This document shows positions 1 to 8,095 of a DNA stretch of 16,945 bases, piece after piece. The stretch spans positions 1 to 16,945 of the forward strand of contig CAADYN010000065.1 of NCBI GenBank assembly GCA_900753285.1. The letters are read 5' to 3'. Origin of the DNA: Clostridia bacterium. Its GTDB lineage: Bacteria > Bacillota > Clostridia > Oscillospirales > CAG-272. Each line of letters starts with the position of its first letter. Within the stretch, counting starts at the first letter, position 1. The position numbers and the translations under genes are program-made. Below the pieces are notes generated by a model that saw only the letters and a list, made by a program, of their open reading frames with translations, ran no database searches and was not told the DNA's origin.

Positions 1-1
1 A

Positions 2-2266
2 TGGCTCGTCTACGAAAAGGACAAGCGCATTATCCACCGTCTCGTTGCTGACCCCGACTCCATCCCGCAGCAAAAGCACAAGCATTCCCGTGACTATGAC
101 GATTTCGGCAAAATACCGGACGCCGAATATGTCAAGTATGTCGACTCGTTCTCAATGGATTACAACTCCGATTTGACGGTCGACACGTGTATGTCCTCGA
201 ACAGACTTCTTGTATTCGAGCACAAAACTCTCCGCCCGGAAATACCGGAGGATCTCGAAAAAGAAGAGCGCGACCGCATCTCCGAAGAATGGAACCGTGA
301 CGCGGTAACAAGAATCAAGGCATACTGCACCAACGCAAAACGTCAAAAGCTGTTCGCGTTCTGTGAAATAATCGACAGATTCCTGCGCGGTCAGGACATC
401 ACCGACGACGACCAGATATTCGAGCAGTTCAACGCCAAGTGTCCGAAGTGCGGTCAGGTATACGAAAACCAGTACCGCAGAGTCTGCACGCACTGCCAGA
501 AGAAGGGCGCGGTTATAGAGAGACTTCTCGCGTTCCTCATTCCCTATAAGGCTCAGGCGGCGGCTGTTATCCTCTGTATGCTCGCAAGCTCCGGCATTTC
601 GCTTATCTCACCTATCATAAACGGTCGTATACTGTACGATAACGTTATCAGCTCCTCCGGTAAGTGGCATACGGTTGAAAAGCTGTTCATCGTCCTCTCG
701 GTAATCGTAGCTCTCGCGCTCGTTTCTCTGGGTATCAACATCATCCAGAACCGCGCGAACGCAAAGCTGTCGACGAGAATGACCAACAAAATGAAGCAGA
801 ACGTGTTCGACGCTCTCATGGGTCTGTCGCTCTCCTACTTCAACAACCAGTCCACAGGCAGACTTATCAACCGCGTAAACTATGACGCCGACAGAATCCG
901 CAGCTTCTACATAGACGGCGTGCCGAACTTCGTCATAAACGCGCTGAACTTTATCGGTCTGACGTTCTTCCTCTTCTCGCTGAACTGGAAGCTCACGCTC
1001 ATGGTATTCGTGCCCGTGCCGATTATAGTTATCATATTCCGCGTAATGCTCCCGAAGCTGTGGAGAATGTACTCCAAGCAGTGGAGAGCTTCCTCCTCGA
1101 TGAACTCAATGCTCGGCGACTCGCTCAACGGTATCAGAGTAGTAAAAGCGTTCGCCAAGGAAGCTGAAGAAACTCACCGCTTCTACAAATACTCCGACAG
1201 ACTCTTTAACGCAAACCTCAAGGTTAACATCACCTCGCTAACAATATTCCCCGTAGTCAGCCTTCTTATCGGTATGTCCTCACAGATGATCTGGGGCTTC
1301 GGCGGTCTTTCCGTCATGGGTGAGCAGATGACATACGGTGAATTCACCACATACCTCGGATATATCGGAATGATATTCGGTCCTCTCCAGTTCTTCTCGA
1401 CATTCACAAACCTCATCACCGACACCATCAACGCCGCGCAGAGAATGTTTGAGATACTCGACATGGTTCCCGACGTAATGAACGCACCCGACGCTGTCGA
1501 AAAGCCGGAGTTCAAGGGAGACATCGAGTTCAAGGACGTTTCCTTCCACTACAACCCGAACAGACCCATTCTGAAGGATGTCAACATCAAGATTCATCCC
1601 GGAGACAACATCGGTCTTGTAGGTCATACGGGAAGCGGCAAGAGCACCATAGTAAACCTTATCACGCGTATGTACGACCCCATCTCTGGTCAGATCCTGA
1701 TAGACGGCATGGATTTAAAGAAGATTAAAATCTCGTCCATCAGACATAACATCGCAATCGTATCGCAGGAGATATTCCTCTTCCGCGGAACTATTGCCGA
1801 CAACATCCGTTATGCACGTCCGGACGCTACAATGGAAGAGGTAATAGCAGCGGCAAAGGCAGCCAACGCTCACGACTTCATAGTGCGTCTCCCCGAAGGC
1901 TATGAGACGGAAGTAGGTTCGGGAAGCCGTTCCCTCTCCGGCGGTGAAAGACAGCGTGTTTCCATAGCGAGAGCGCTCCTCATGTCTCCGTCCATCCTCA
2001 TTCTCGACGAGGCTACCGCGGCTATGGACACCGAAACCGAAAGACTTATCGGCGACGCTCTCTCCAAGCTTGTTGAAGGACGCACCTGCATAACGATAGC
2101 GCACAGACTTTCCACACTCAAGGACTGCAACTACCTGTTTGTAATCGAAAACGGTGAAATCGCGGAAGAAGGACCTCCGGCAGATCTTCTTGCTAAGGGC
2201 GGAGTTTACTACAGACTGTACAAGCTCCAGGCAGAAGCTATGAAGAAAGTCCTCGCAGGTATGTAA
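2..2266 (+). CDS. ABC half-exporter with N-terminal zinc ribbon (5' partial), DUF1854-associated
   Basis: The frame is open from base 2, so the gene begins upstream of the window; 754 codons are visible before the stop, and the first in-frame ATG at 155 is internal. Visible residues 1-145 form a polar cytoplasmic region. A zinc ribbon follows (Cys147, 150, 162, 165), then a six-helix exporter membrane domain (about 180-475) and an ATPase domain. The ATPase has Walker A GHTGSGKST (541-549), Q-loop Gln589, LSGGERQ (645-651), Walker B LILDEA with catalytic Glu670, and H-loop His701, so it looks fully active. It resembles the third gene of the operon, most clearly in the ATPase, and the two probably form one heterodimeric exporter. 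The substrate is unknown. Clear family, unknown cargo. Confidence 0.93.
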   Translation, partial: WLVYEKDKRIIHRLVADPDSIPQQKHKHSRDYDDFGKIPDAEYVKYVDSFSMDYNSDLTVDTCMSSNRLLVFEHKTLRPEIPEDLEKEERDRISEEWNRDAVTRIKAYCTNAKRQKLFAFCEIIDRFLRGQDITDDDQIFEQFNAKCPKCGQVYENQYRRVCTHCQKKGAVIERLLAFLIPYKAQAAAVILCMLASSGISLISPIINGRILYDNVISSSGKWHTVEKLFIVLSVIVALALVSLGINIIQNRANAKLSTRMTNKMKQNVFDALMGLSLSYFNNQSTGRLINRVNYDADRIRSFYIDGVPNFVINALNFIGLTFFLFSLNWKLTLMVFVPVPIIVIIFRVMLPKLWRMYSKQWRASSSMNSMLGDSLNGIRVVKAFAKEAEETHRFYKYSDRLFNANLKVNITSLTIFPVVSLLIGMSSQMIWGFGGLSVMGEQMTYGEFTTYLGYIGMIFGPLQFFSTFTNLITDTINAAQRMFEILDMVPDVMNAPDAVEKPEFKGDIEFKDVSFHYNPNRPILKDVNIKIHPGDNIGLVGHTGSGKSTIVNLITRMYDPISGQILIDGMDLKKIKISSIRHNIAIVSQEIFLFRGTIADNIRYARPDATMEEVIAAAKAANAHDFIVRLPEGYETEVGSGSRSLSGGERQRVSIARALLMSPSILILDEATAAMDTETERLIGDALSKLVEGRTCITIAHRLSTLKDCNYLFVIENGEIAEEGPPADLLAKGGVYYRLYKLQAEAMKKVLAGM

Positions 2267-2300
2267 ATCCTAAAACAGTATGAAAGGATAGGTTAGTATT

Positions 2301-2978
2301 ATGGCAACCAAGGAAAAAGATACCGTAAAAACTGCGGATAATAATAAAGCCGAAGAAAAAAAGCTCCAGAACAAGGCTGAAGACAAAAAAGCCGAAGAAA
2401 AAAAGACTGAGAGCGCAGAGGACGCCGAGGAAGTAAACGCGGACGACCTCTTCAAGCACAGAGAATCCATCACGATGACTCCCGAAAACTCATGGTTCTC
2501 ACTTTCCGCCGGCGGTCTTATCTCGCTTAAGATAATCAACGCCGAGGGAAACGAAGAATTCTTTGAAAGAGTAGTTATCCGCCGCTCATTCCCCGTTACC
2601 GCTCCCGACGAATTTCTCTCCGTAAGAGAGCCCGACTCACGCATAAAGGGACGCGGAGCCGAAATCGGAATGATTCGCAACGTCAACATTTTTGACAAGG
2701 ACACGGTAAAGCTCATAAACGACGAGCTTGAAGTCCGCTATTTCACACCCGAGATAAAGAAGATAACCTCCGCTAAAGAAAAGTTCGGTTACACCTACTG
2801 GGAAGCCGAAACCACCGCGGGAAACGCTTCCATCGTTCTGAACAACCCCTTCTCAAACATCCGCGTCCTTGAGGACATGAGAATATTCATCTCCGACATG
2901 GACGGCAACTGCTTCGTCATCCCCGACCCGTCAAAGCTCGACAAGCTGAGCTACAAGTACATAGAGATATATATCTGA
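2301..2978 (+). CDS. DUF1854 family protein, ABC exporter-associated
   Basis: This 225-residue soluble protein lies between the two zinc-ribbon exporters, 34 bases after the first and 46 before the second, all in one operon. Residues 1-50 are Lys/Glu/Ala-rich with a repeated AEEKK unit and are probably disordered. Residues 55-225 match my recollection of DUF1854: RRSFPVTAPDEFLSV (94-108), EIGMI (121-125), FTPEI (148-151 region), VIPDP (206-210) and a terminal LSYKYIEIYI. The family is known beside ABC transporters, including cyanophycin loci of Proteobacteria; its biochemical role is not established. No signal peptide or membrane helix is seen, so it should act in the cytoplasm, plausibly on the transporter or its cargo. 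AAAGGA at 2283-2288 precedes the ATG by 12 bases. The family call is from remembered motifs, not a search. Confidence 0.85.
   Translation: MATKEKDTVKTADNNKAEEKKLQNKAEDKKAEEKKTESAEDAEEVNADDLFKHRESITMTPENSWFSLSAGGLISLKIINAEGNEEFFERVVIRRSFPVTAPDEFLSVREPDSRIKGRGAEIGMIRNVNIFDKDTVKLINDELEVRYFTPEIKKITSAKEKFGYTYWEAETTAGNASIVLNNPFSNIRVLEDMRIFISDMDGNCFVIPDPSKLDKLSYKYIEIYI
2349..2405 (+). repeat. 15-nt direct repeat in the 5' end of the DUF1854 gene
   Basis: The 15-base sequence GCCGAAGAAAAAAAG occurs at 2349-2363 and again at 2391-2405, coding for AEEKK twice, with a degenerate copy (AEDKK) between. It makes the Lys/Glu-rich tail and could change in copy number by slippage. Confidence 0.8.
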
Positions 2979-3024
2979 GCCGACCAAGGATACTCTGAAT
3001 AACACCCAGAAAGGCAGTCAAATT

Positions 3025-5298
3025 ATGAAGCTGATGTACGATTTGCCCGAGCTTGACAAAGCAGCCTATGACTCTTATGCCGAGGCGGGCGAAAAACTAA
3101 TGTATGTTGTTCCGTTCAACGTACTTGAGGACAAATTTGTTGACGGCTGGACTATAGTAACGGACAGAAGAATCCTTTGCACACTCCGCGGAAAGATAAT
3201 AAACGAGATTGACCTCTCGCATTGCGGTATCTTCTCCACGGAAGTGCTCTACGGTAACTGTGCGTTCTATGCCGAGGTTGACGGTATCACAACTCTCGTA
3301 TGCCGATTCCTCAGCGGACGAAATCTGCCGAGATATTCAGTCCTCGTTCACGCGTGCGAAGACCTTGCAAAGAAGCGCCGCGAACAAAAAGCTCCCGGTG
3401 AGCCTGTCACAAACGACGACCCCGAGAGATTCTGCCCCAAGTGCGGACGCCCCTTCATTCATGGAACGAAGCTCTGTCCGTTCTGCCGCAACACCAAGGA
3501 AGTTTACAAAAAGCTCTGGGGACTTACAAAGGGTCTGCGTCTTATGCTGTTCTTCCCTCTGTTCGTCTCCGTATTCTCGCTGATAATTCAGTTCGTTCTC
3601 CCCGCAATTCAGAAGGTCGCCGTCAACGATTACCTGACAAACGAATCCATACGTCCGGTAAACTCCTTCAGCGACCCTCACCTCCACGCTTTCATCGCAA
3701 TATTCATAGCAATCATCTCAATTGACCTTGTACAGCGTATTCTCGGCGTGATACAGAGCAGAATGTCCGCCATCTCCGGCAACAAGTTCACTCTGATGAT
3801 GCGTACCCTCCTTTACGAGAAGATATCCACCCTTTCCGTCTCGTCCATTCAGCGTAAGTCAACGGGCGACCTCATGGGAAGAATCACGGGCGACGTCAAC
3901 GTTGTACAGGACTTCATGACGAACCAGCTCCCAAGCCTCTTTACACAGGGCGCGTCGTTCATCCTCGCTCTTGTGTTCCTGCTCATTCTCAATCCGCTTA
4001 TGAGCTTGTTCGTATTTGTTCCGATTCCGCTTGTAATATATCTCGTGGCGAACTTCTGGAACACCATGCAGAACCTCAACCGCAAAAACTGGATTCTCGG
4101 ACACCATGTAAACCTCTTCTTACAGGACGTTTTAAACGGTATCCGAGTAGTTAAGGCTTTCGGTAACGAGGACAGAGAAATCGAGACGTTCCACAAACGC
4201 ACAAACCGCTCTGCAAAACAGTCGGAGTGCAACGCGCTTCTCTTTGATACGGTCTTCCCGCTTCTCGGATTTGCGGTGCGTTTCGGTTCATACCTTATTC
4301 TGTTCTACGGTAACTATCTCCTCTTCAAGGGAGTTATGAACTACGGTGATCTCCACCAGTTCAATTCGTATTCCAACATTATCTACGGTCCTCTGCTTTG
4401 GATAACGTTCATCCCGCGTAACATCTCGTCCTTCCTCACCTCTCTCGGTAAGATTCTTGAGATCCTCGAGGAACAGCCGGAAGTATCAGATATAGGTCTT
4501 CCTATTGATATTTCCATCGAAGGTGACGTTCAGTTCAAGAATGTAACATTCGGCTACGATACATACAACCCGGTTCTCGAGAACATCAACCTTGACATCA
4601 AGAAGGGCGAAATGATAGGTATCGTCGGTCACTCCGGCTCCGGTAAGACGACGCTTATAAACCTGCTCATGCGTTTGTATGACGTAACTGACGGCGCTAT
4701 CGAAATAGACGGAGTAAACATCAAGGACATCTCACAGAACGCGCTCCGCTCACAGATAGGCGTAGTTCTTCAGGAGACGCACCTCTTCTCCGGCTCTATC
4801 AGAGACAACATCAAGTACGCTAAGCCTCACGCATCCGACGAGGAAGTTATAGCCGCCGCAAAGCTCGCAAACGCTCACGACTTCATAGTGAACCTCCCCG
4901 AGGGCTACAACACTATGGTCGGCGAAAAGGGTTATTCCCTCTCCGGAGGCGAAAGACAGCGTGTTGCAATAGCGCGTGCTCTTATCCACAATCCGAAGAT
5001 ACTCATCCTCGACGAAGCTACAGCCGCTCTTGACACCGAAACCGAAAAGCTCATTCAGGACGCTATAAACAAGCTCACCAAGGACAGAACATCGTTTGCG
5101 ATTGCTCACCGTCTTTCCACACTCCGCAATGCCGACCGTCTTATAGTTCTTGACAAGGGTCATCTCGTTGAGTTCGGTACTCATCAGGAGCTTCTCGAAC
5201 TCAAGGGCTTCTACTGGAGACTTGTCATGGCACAGCGTCAGGACTCCGGTATGCTTGAAAAGGCTGACAAAGCGGTAGCCGCAAAAGCTGCGAAATAA
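3025..5298 (+). CDS. ABC half-exporter with PH-like N-terminal domain and zinc ribbon
   Basis: This 757-residue protein is far longer than a usual half-exporter (about 580). Residues 1-115 look like a small beta-rich domain of bacterial PH type (pattern GWTIVTDRRIL at 41-51, then strands and a final helix); this is inference. A zinc ribbon follows (Cys137, 140, 151, 154), then the membrane domain from about 170, with a polar outside loop at 195-220. The ATPase has Walker A GHSGSGKTT (535-543), Gln583, LSGGERQ (639-645), catalytic Glu664 and His695, all canonical. It is third in the operon after the DUF1854 gene and is probably the dimer partner of the first transporter. AGAAAGG at 3008-3014 sits 10 bases before the ATG. 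The tail is Ala/Lys-rich. Family sure, cargo unknown. Confidence 0.93.
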   Translation: MKLMYDLPELDKAAYDSYAEAGEKLMYVVPFNVLEDKFVDGWTIVTDRRILCTLRGKIINEIDLSHCGIFSTEVLYGNCAFYAEVDGITTLVCRFLSGRNLPRYSVLVHACEDLAKKRREQKAPGEPVTNDDPERFCPKCGRPFIHGTKLCPFCRNTKEVYKKLWGLTKGLRLMLFFPLFVSVFSLIIQFVLPAIQKVAVNDYLTNESIRPVNSFSDPHLHAFIAIFIAIISIDLVQRILGVIQSRMSAISGNKFTLMMRTLLYEKISTLSVSSIQRKSTGDLMGRITGDVNVVQDFMTNQLPSLFTQGASFILALVFLLILNPLMSLFVFVPIPLVIYLVANFWNTMQNLNRKNWILGHHVNLFLQDVLNGIRVVKAFGNEDREIETFHKRTNRSAKQSECNALLFDTVFPLLGFAVRFGSYLILFYGNYLLFKGVMNYGDLHQFNSYSNIIYGPLLWITFIPRNISSFLTSLGKILEILEEQPEVSDIGLPIDISIEGDVQFKNVTFGYDTYNPVLENINLDIKKGEMIGIVGHSGSGKTTLINLLMRLYDVTDGAIEIDGVNIKDISQNALRSQIGVVLQETHLFSGSIRDNIKYAKPHASDEEVIAAAKLANAHDFIVNLPEGYNTMVGEKGYSLSGGERQRVAIARALIHNPKILILDEATAALDTETEKLIQDAINKLTKDRTSFAIAHRLSTLRNADRLIVLDKGHLVEFGTHQELLELKGFYWRLVMAQRQDSGMLEKADKAVAAKAAK

Positions 5299-5335
5299 AT
5301 ATCGCTGCGAAATAAAAAGCCATCATAAACAGCAT

Positions 5336-5383
5336 AAAACACCTCATCCGCACGGCATAAAGTCCGCGTTTGAGGTGTTTTTT
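5336..5383. terminator. Bidirectional rho-independent terminator
   Basis: A perfect 11-bp stem pairs 5336-5346 (AAAACACCTCA) with 5371-5381, followed by a T run on the + strand; the matching A run gives a T tail on the - strand. It lies between convergent genes and ends both the exporter operon and the acetyltransferase gene. Confidence 0.92.
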
Positions 5384-5394
5384 CGTTTCAGGAA

Positions 5395-6138
5395 TCAGTT
5401 CACTCCGGCGAGGGCGAGAAATTTTTTGTCCGACTGAATGGCGTGCGTCAGGAATTTTCCGTCGCGGAACAGTGCGTATGTCGTCACGGGAGAGGAAATA
5501 TTCTGCGCCGTCTCTCGGCTTGTGATGTGTATGAGAGTCAGCTTTATCCCATACTCATCGGCGGCTGCTTTCACTACGGGAACCCAGTAATACGTGAACG
5601 GACACTGGTCGGTGTAGTACAGCACAAATCCGTCTCCGTCTGTCCCTGGGTGTTTTGCGCATTCCTTGAATCTCGGCGGAACTGCATCCTGTTTCAGGGG
5701 AATATACATAAGCGTTATCCCGCAGTCGGACTTATCGGCGAGAGTAAATCCCTTATGCGCGAGGTACTTCGGGTCGGAGAGAAACTCCTTTTTTCTGCCC
5801 TCGGACGAGAGAATGCAGACACCGTTTTTGCCCTGTTTCTCAGCGTCACGCATACATTCCGCCAGCAGATCGTTTGAGTAGCCGTGGCCCTTCATCGCGC
5901 CCGCAATCCACAGGCAGTCAATGTACATATATCCCTCGGCTTCAATCGGAACCCACGCCATTTCAGCCGGAATGTACTCGATAAAGCATTTGCCGCGCTC
6001 CTCACTGCGATAGAAGACAAGCCCCTCGTCAAACCTTTCCGTCATCCAGGCCTTCTTTGCGAGGCTCTGCTTTCCCGACATTGCACAGCAGATATGCTCC
6101 CCCGCTATGTTGTCCTTTGTGATTCTTATGTAGTTCAT
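5395..6138 (-). CDS. YoaP-like GNAT acetyltransferase with thioredoxin-fold-like C-terminus
   Basis: This 247-residue protein is close in size to Bacillus subtilis YoaP. Residues 1-148 form a GNAT acetyltransferase domain with the acetyl-CoA loop at about 79-92 (KGHGYSNDLL). Residues 165-247 look like the YoaP C-terminal domain: a strand ending in YYTDQCPF (Cys179-Pro180) and a later SPVTTYALF with a likely cis-proline at 217, the layout of a thioredoxin fold that has lost its second cysteine. The substrate is not known; YoaP itself is uncharacterised as far as I recall. AAGGAG (complement of 6145-6150) precedes the ATG by 6 bases. It is transcribed alone from a promoter divergent from the next exporter pair. 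Domain order is fairly sure, function is not. Confidence 0.85.
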   Translation of the reverse strand: MNYIRITKDNIAGEHICCAMSGKQSLAKKAWMTERFDEGLVFYRSEERGKCFIEYIPAEMAWVPIEAEGYMYIDCLWIAGAMKGHGYSNDLLAECMRDAEKQGKNGVCILSSEGRKKEFLSDPKYLAHKGFTLADKSDCGITLMYIPLKQDAVPPRFKECAKHPGTDGDGFVLYYTDQCPFTYYWVPVVKAAADEYGIKLTLIHITSRETAQNISSPVTTYALFRDGKFLTHAIQSDKKFLALAGVN

Positions 6139-6181
6139 TTTTCGCTCCTTCGGTGATAAAATTCAGTGATTGTCCAAGGTT

Positions 6182-6210
6182 ATTTTAAACTGTTTTTCTG
6201 CGCAGGTCAA
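6182..6210 (-). promoter_or_regulatory. Promoter of the YoaP-like gene
   Basis: On the - strand, TTGACC (6210-6205) and TAAAAT (6187-6182) are separated by exactly 17 bases. The expected start lies about 35 bases before the ATG. Confidence 0.75.
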
Positions 6211-6272
6211 GTATTTCGTTTGCCGGTTTTGGGAATACTACGAATTTCCTATAGTAAAATTTTGTCGGACAA

Positions 6273-6301
6273 TTGAACTTTACGGCGTTTTATGCTATAA
6301 T
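6273..6301 (+). promoter_or_regulatory. Promoter of the heterodimeric ABC exporter operon
   Basis: TTGAAC (6273-6278), a 17-base spacer and a perfect TATAAT (6296-6301) lead into a leader of about 50 bases before the coding start. It is back-to-back with the YoaP promoter, about 60 bases apart. Confidence 0.85.
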
Positions 6302-6358
6302 TTAATTATCATGTGTATTTTTTAATAATTACTCTGCAACAGGAAGGTGAGACAAAAT

Positions 6359-8095
6359 TTGAAGTATATCTACAAATACGTTAAGCCGTTTTTCGGGCGC
6401 ATGATGTTCGGCTTTCTCGTTAAATTTGTAGGCACGATAATGGATTTATTCATTCCGATGCTTCTGTCCTACATAATCGACGACATAGTTCCGACCGGCT
6501 CAAAGACGCGTATCGTGCTGTGCGGACTTCTTATGTTCGTGTGCGCTGTACTTGCGATAACGGGCAACGTAACAGCAAACCGCATGGCAGCTCTTGTAGC
6601 CCGTAACACCACGGAAAAAATCAGGAACGACCTATTCGAGAGGATTTCTTACCTTTCCGCAAGGCAGATTGACAAGTTCACCGTGCCGTCCCTCGAGTCA
6701 AGACTGACCTCCGACACCTACAACATTCACCAGATGGTCGGCATGATACAAAGACTCGGAGTGCGCGCTCCATGCCTGCTCATCGGAGGTATTGTGATAG
6801 CGTTCTCGCTTGAGCCTGTGCTGACCCTCGTGCTTATCGCAGTCATGCCGTTCATCACCACAGCGGTCTACTTCATCACAAAAAAAGGCGTACCGCTCTA
6901 CACCGAACAGCAGACAGAAACCGACAACATGACGCGCGTAGTCCGTGAAAACGCTCAGGGTGTGAGAATTATCAAAGCTCTCGGCAAGGAAAGCACCGAA
7001 AAGGCACACTTTGACGAGGCGAACATCGGACTGAACAGAGCCGAAAAGAAAGCCGCGCTCACCATGGGACTAACAAGCCCGATGATGAACCTTTTTTTAA
7101 ACCTCGGACTTGTGGCGGTCATCGCTGTCGGAGCATACCGTGTCAACGCGGGAATCTCGGAAACCGGCAAGATTATCGCCTTCACCTCATATTTCACGAT
7201 AATACTGAACGCACTCATGAGCGTCACAAGAATTTTTATAAACTCCTCGCGCGGTATCGCCTCCGCTAATCGTATCGGAGAAGTCCTCGACACGCCGTAC
7301 GACATGGAAGCCGACCCGTCGTACAAGCCGAAGGAATATCCAGCGGGCGAGCGTGTGCCTAAGATAGAGTTCGAGCATGTCTCCTTCTCCTACAACGGCA
7401 TAAAGAACGACCTCGACGACGTATCGTTCAAGCTGTACGAAAACGAAACTCTCGGCATAATCGGACCGACGGGAGCAGGCAAAACCACACTGATTGCGCT
7501 CATGATGCGTCAGTATGATGTTGACAGCGGAAGAGTGCTTCTCGACGGTCGTGACGTTCGCTCCATGAACCGTGACGAGATATCGAAAAAATTCGGCGCG
7601 GCTTTCCAGAACGATTTTCTCTTCGCGGACACACTGCGCACTAACATAGCGTTCGGACGGGATCTCACGGATGAGCAGATACTGCACGGAGCGGAAAACG
7701 CTCAGGCAATGCAGTTCATCAACGAAAAGCCCGGCGGACTTGACTTTGAGCTTACGATAAAGGGCGCGAACCTCTCGGGAGGACAGAAGCAGAGGGTAAT
7801 TCTCAGCCGCGCTCTCTCGGGTAAGCCTGAAATACTTGTGCTCGACGACTCCTCCAGTGCTCTCGACTATGCCACCGACGCGAAGCTCAGAAAAGCGATA
7901 CGAGAAAACTACAGCGGCGAGACTACATCCGTCATTGTGGCTCAGCGTATTTCCTCGATAAAGCACAGCGACCTCATTCTCGTAATTGAGGACGGTCGTG
8001 TCACGGGAAGCGGATGTCACGATGAGCTTATGAAGTCGTGCGAGCTGTACAAAGAAATCAGCGAATCGCAGATGGGAGGTGCTCTGCTTGAATAA
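6359..8095 (+). CDS. ABC half-exporter, degenerate-site subunit (first of heterodimer)
   Basis: A 578-residue half-exporter with six membrane helices (about 15-300) and a C-terminal ATPase. Walker A is GPTGAGKTT (369-377), Q-loop Gln417, signature LSGGQKQ (472-478). Walker B reads LVLDDSSSALD: the catalytic glutamate is Asp497, and the H-loop histidine is Gln529 (VAQRIS). These two changes mark the degenerate-site subunit of heterodimeric exporters such as Thermotoga TM287/288. I chose TTG at 6359 because AAGGTGA (6344-6350) lies 8 bases before it; a GTG at 6347 is in frame but overlaps that site. The partner gene overlaps the end by 8 bases. The cargo is unknown; drug or lipid export is typical of the class. 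No regulator gene adjoins it. Confidence 0.93.
   Translation: MKYIYKYVKPFFGRMMFGFLVKFVGTIMDLFIPMLLSYIIDDIVPTGSKTRIVLCGLLMFVCAVLAITGNVTANRMAALVARNTTEKIRNDLFERISYLSARQIDKFTVPSLESRLTSDTYNIHQMVGMIQRLGVRAPCLLIGGIVIAFSLEPVLTLVLIAVMPFITTAVYFITKKGVPLYTEQQTETDNMTRVVRENAQGVRIIKALGKESTEKAHFDEANIGLNRAEKKAALTMGLTSPMMNLFLNLGLVAVIAVGAYRVNAGISETGKIIAFTSYFTIILNALMSVTRIFINSSRGIASANRIGEVLDTPYDMEADPSYKPKEYPAGERVPKIEFEHVSFSYNGIKNDLDDVSFKLYENETLGIIGPTGAGKTTLIALMMRQYDVDSGRVLLDGRDVRSMNRDEISKKFGAAFQNDFLFADTLRTNIAFGRDLTDEQILHGAENAQAMQFINEKPGGLDFELTIKGANLSGGQKQRVILSRALSGKPEILVLDDSSSALDYATDAKLRKAIRENYSGETTSVIVAQRISSIKHSDLILVIEDGRVTGSGCHDELMKSCELYKEISESQMGGALLE

Noticed and set aside
155..2266. ATG at 155 as the start of the first transporter
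   Set aside because: The same frame is open back to base 2 with plausible protein sequence and there is no ribosome site before 155, so the gene is cut by the window edge.
2..5298. Calling the triad a cyanophycin export system
   Set aside because: No cyanophycin synthetase or cyanophycinase is in the window; the link comes only from family context in other phyla.
6226..6265. Imperfect inverted repeats (TACTA/TAGTA) in the divergent YoaP/ABC promoter region
   Set aside because: Short arms in AT-rich sequence; nothing separates it from chance, so I did not call an operator.
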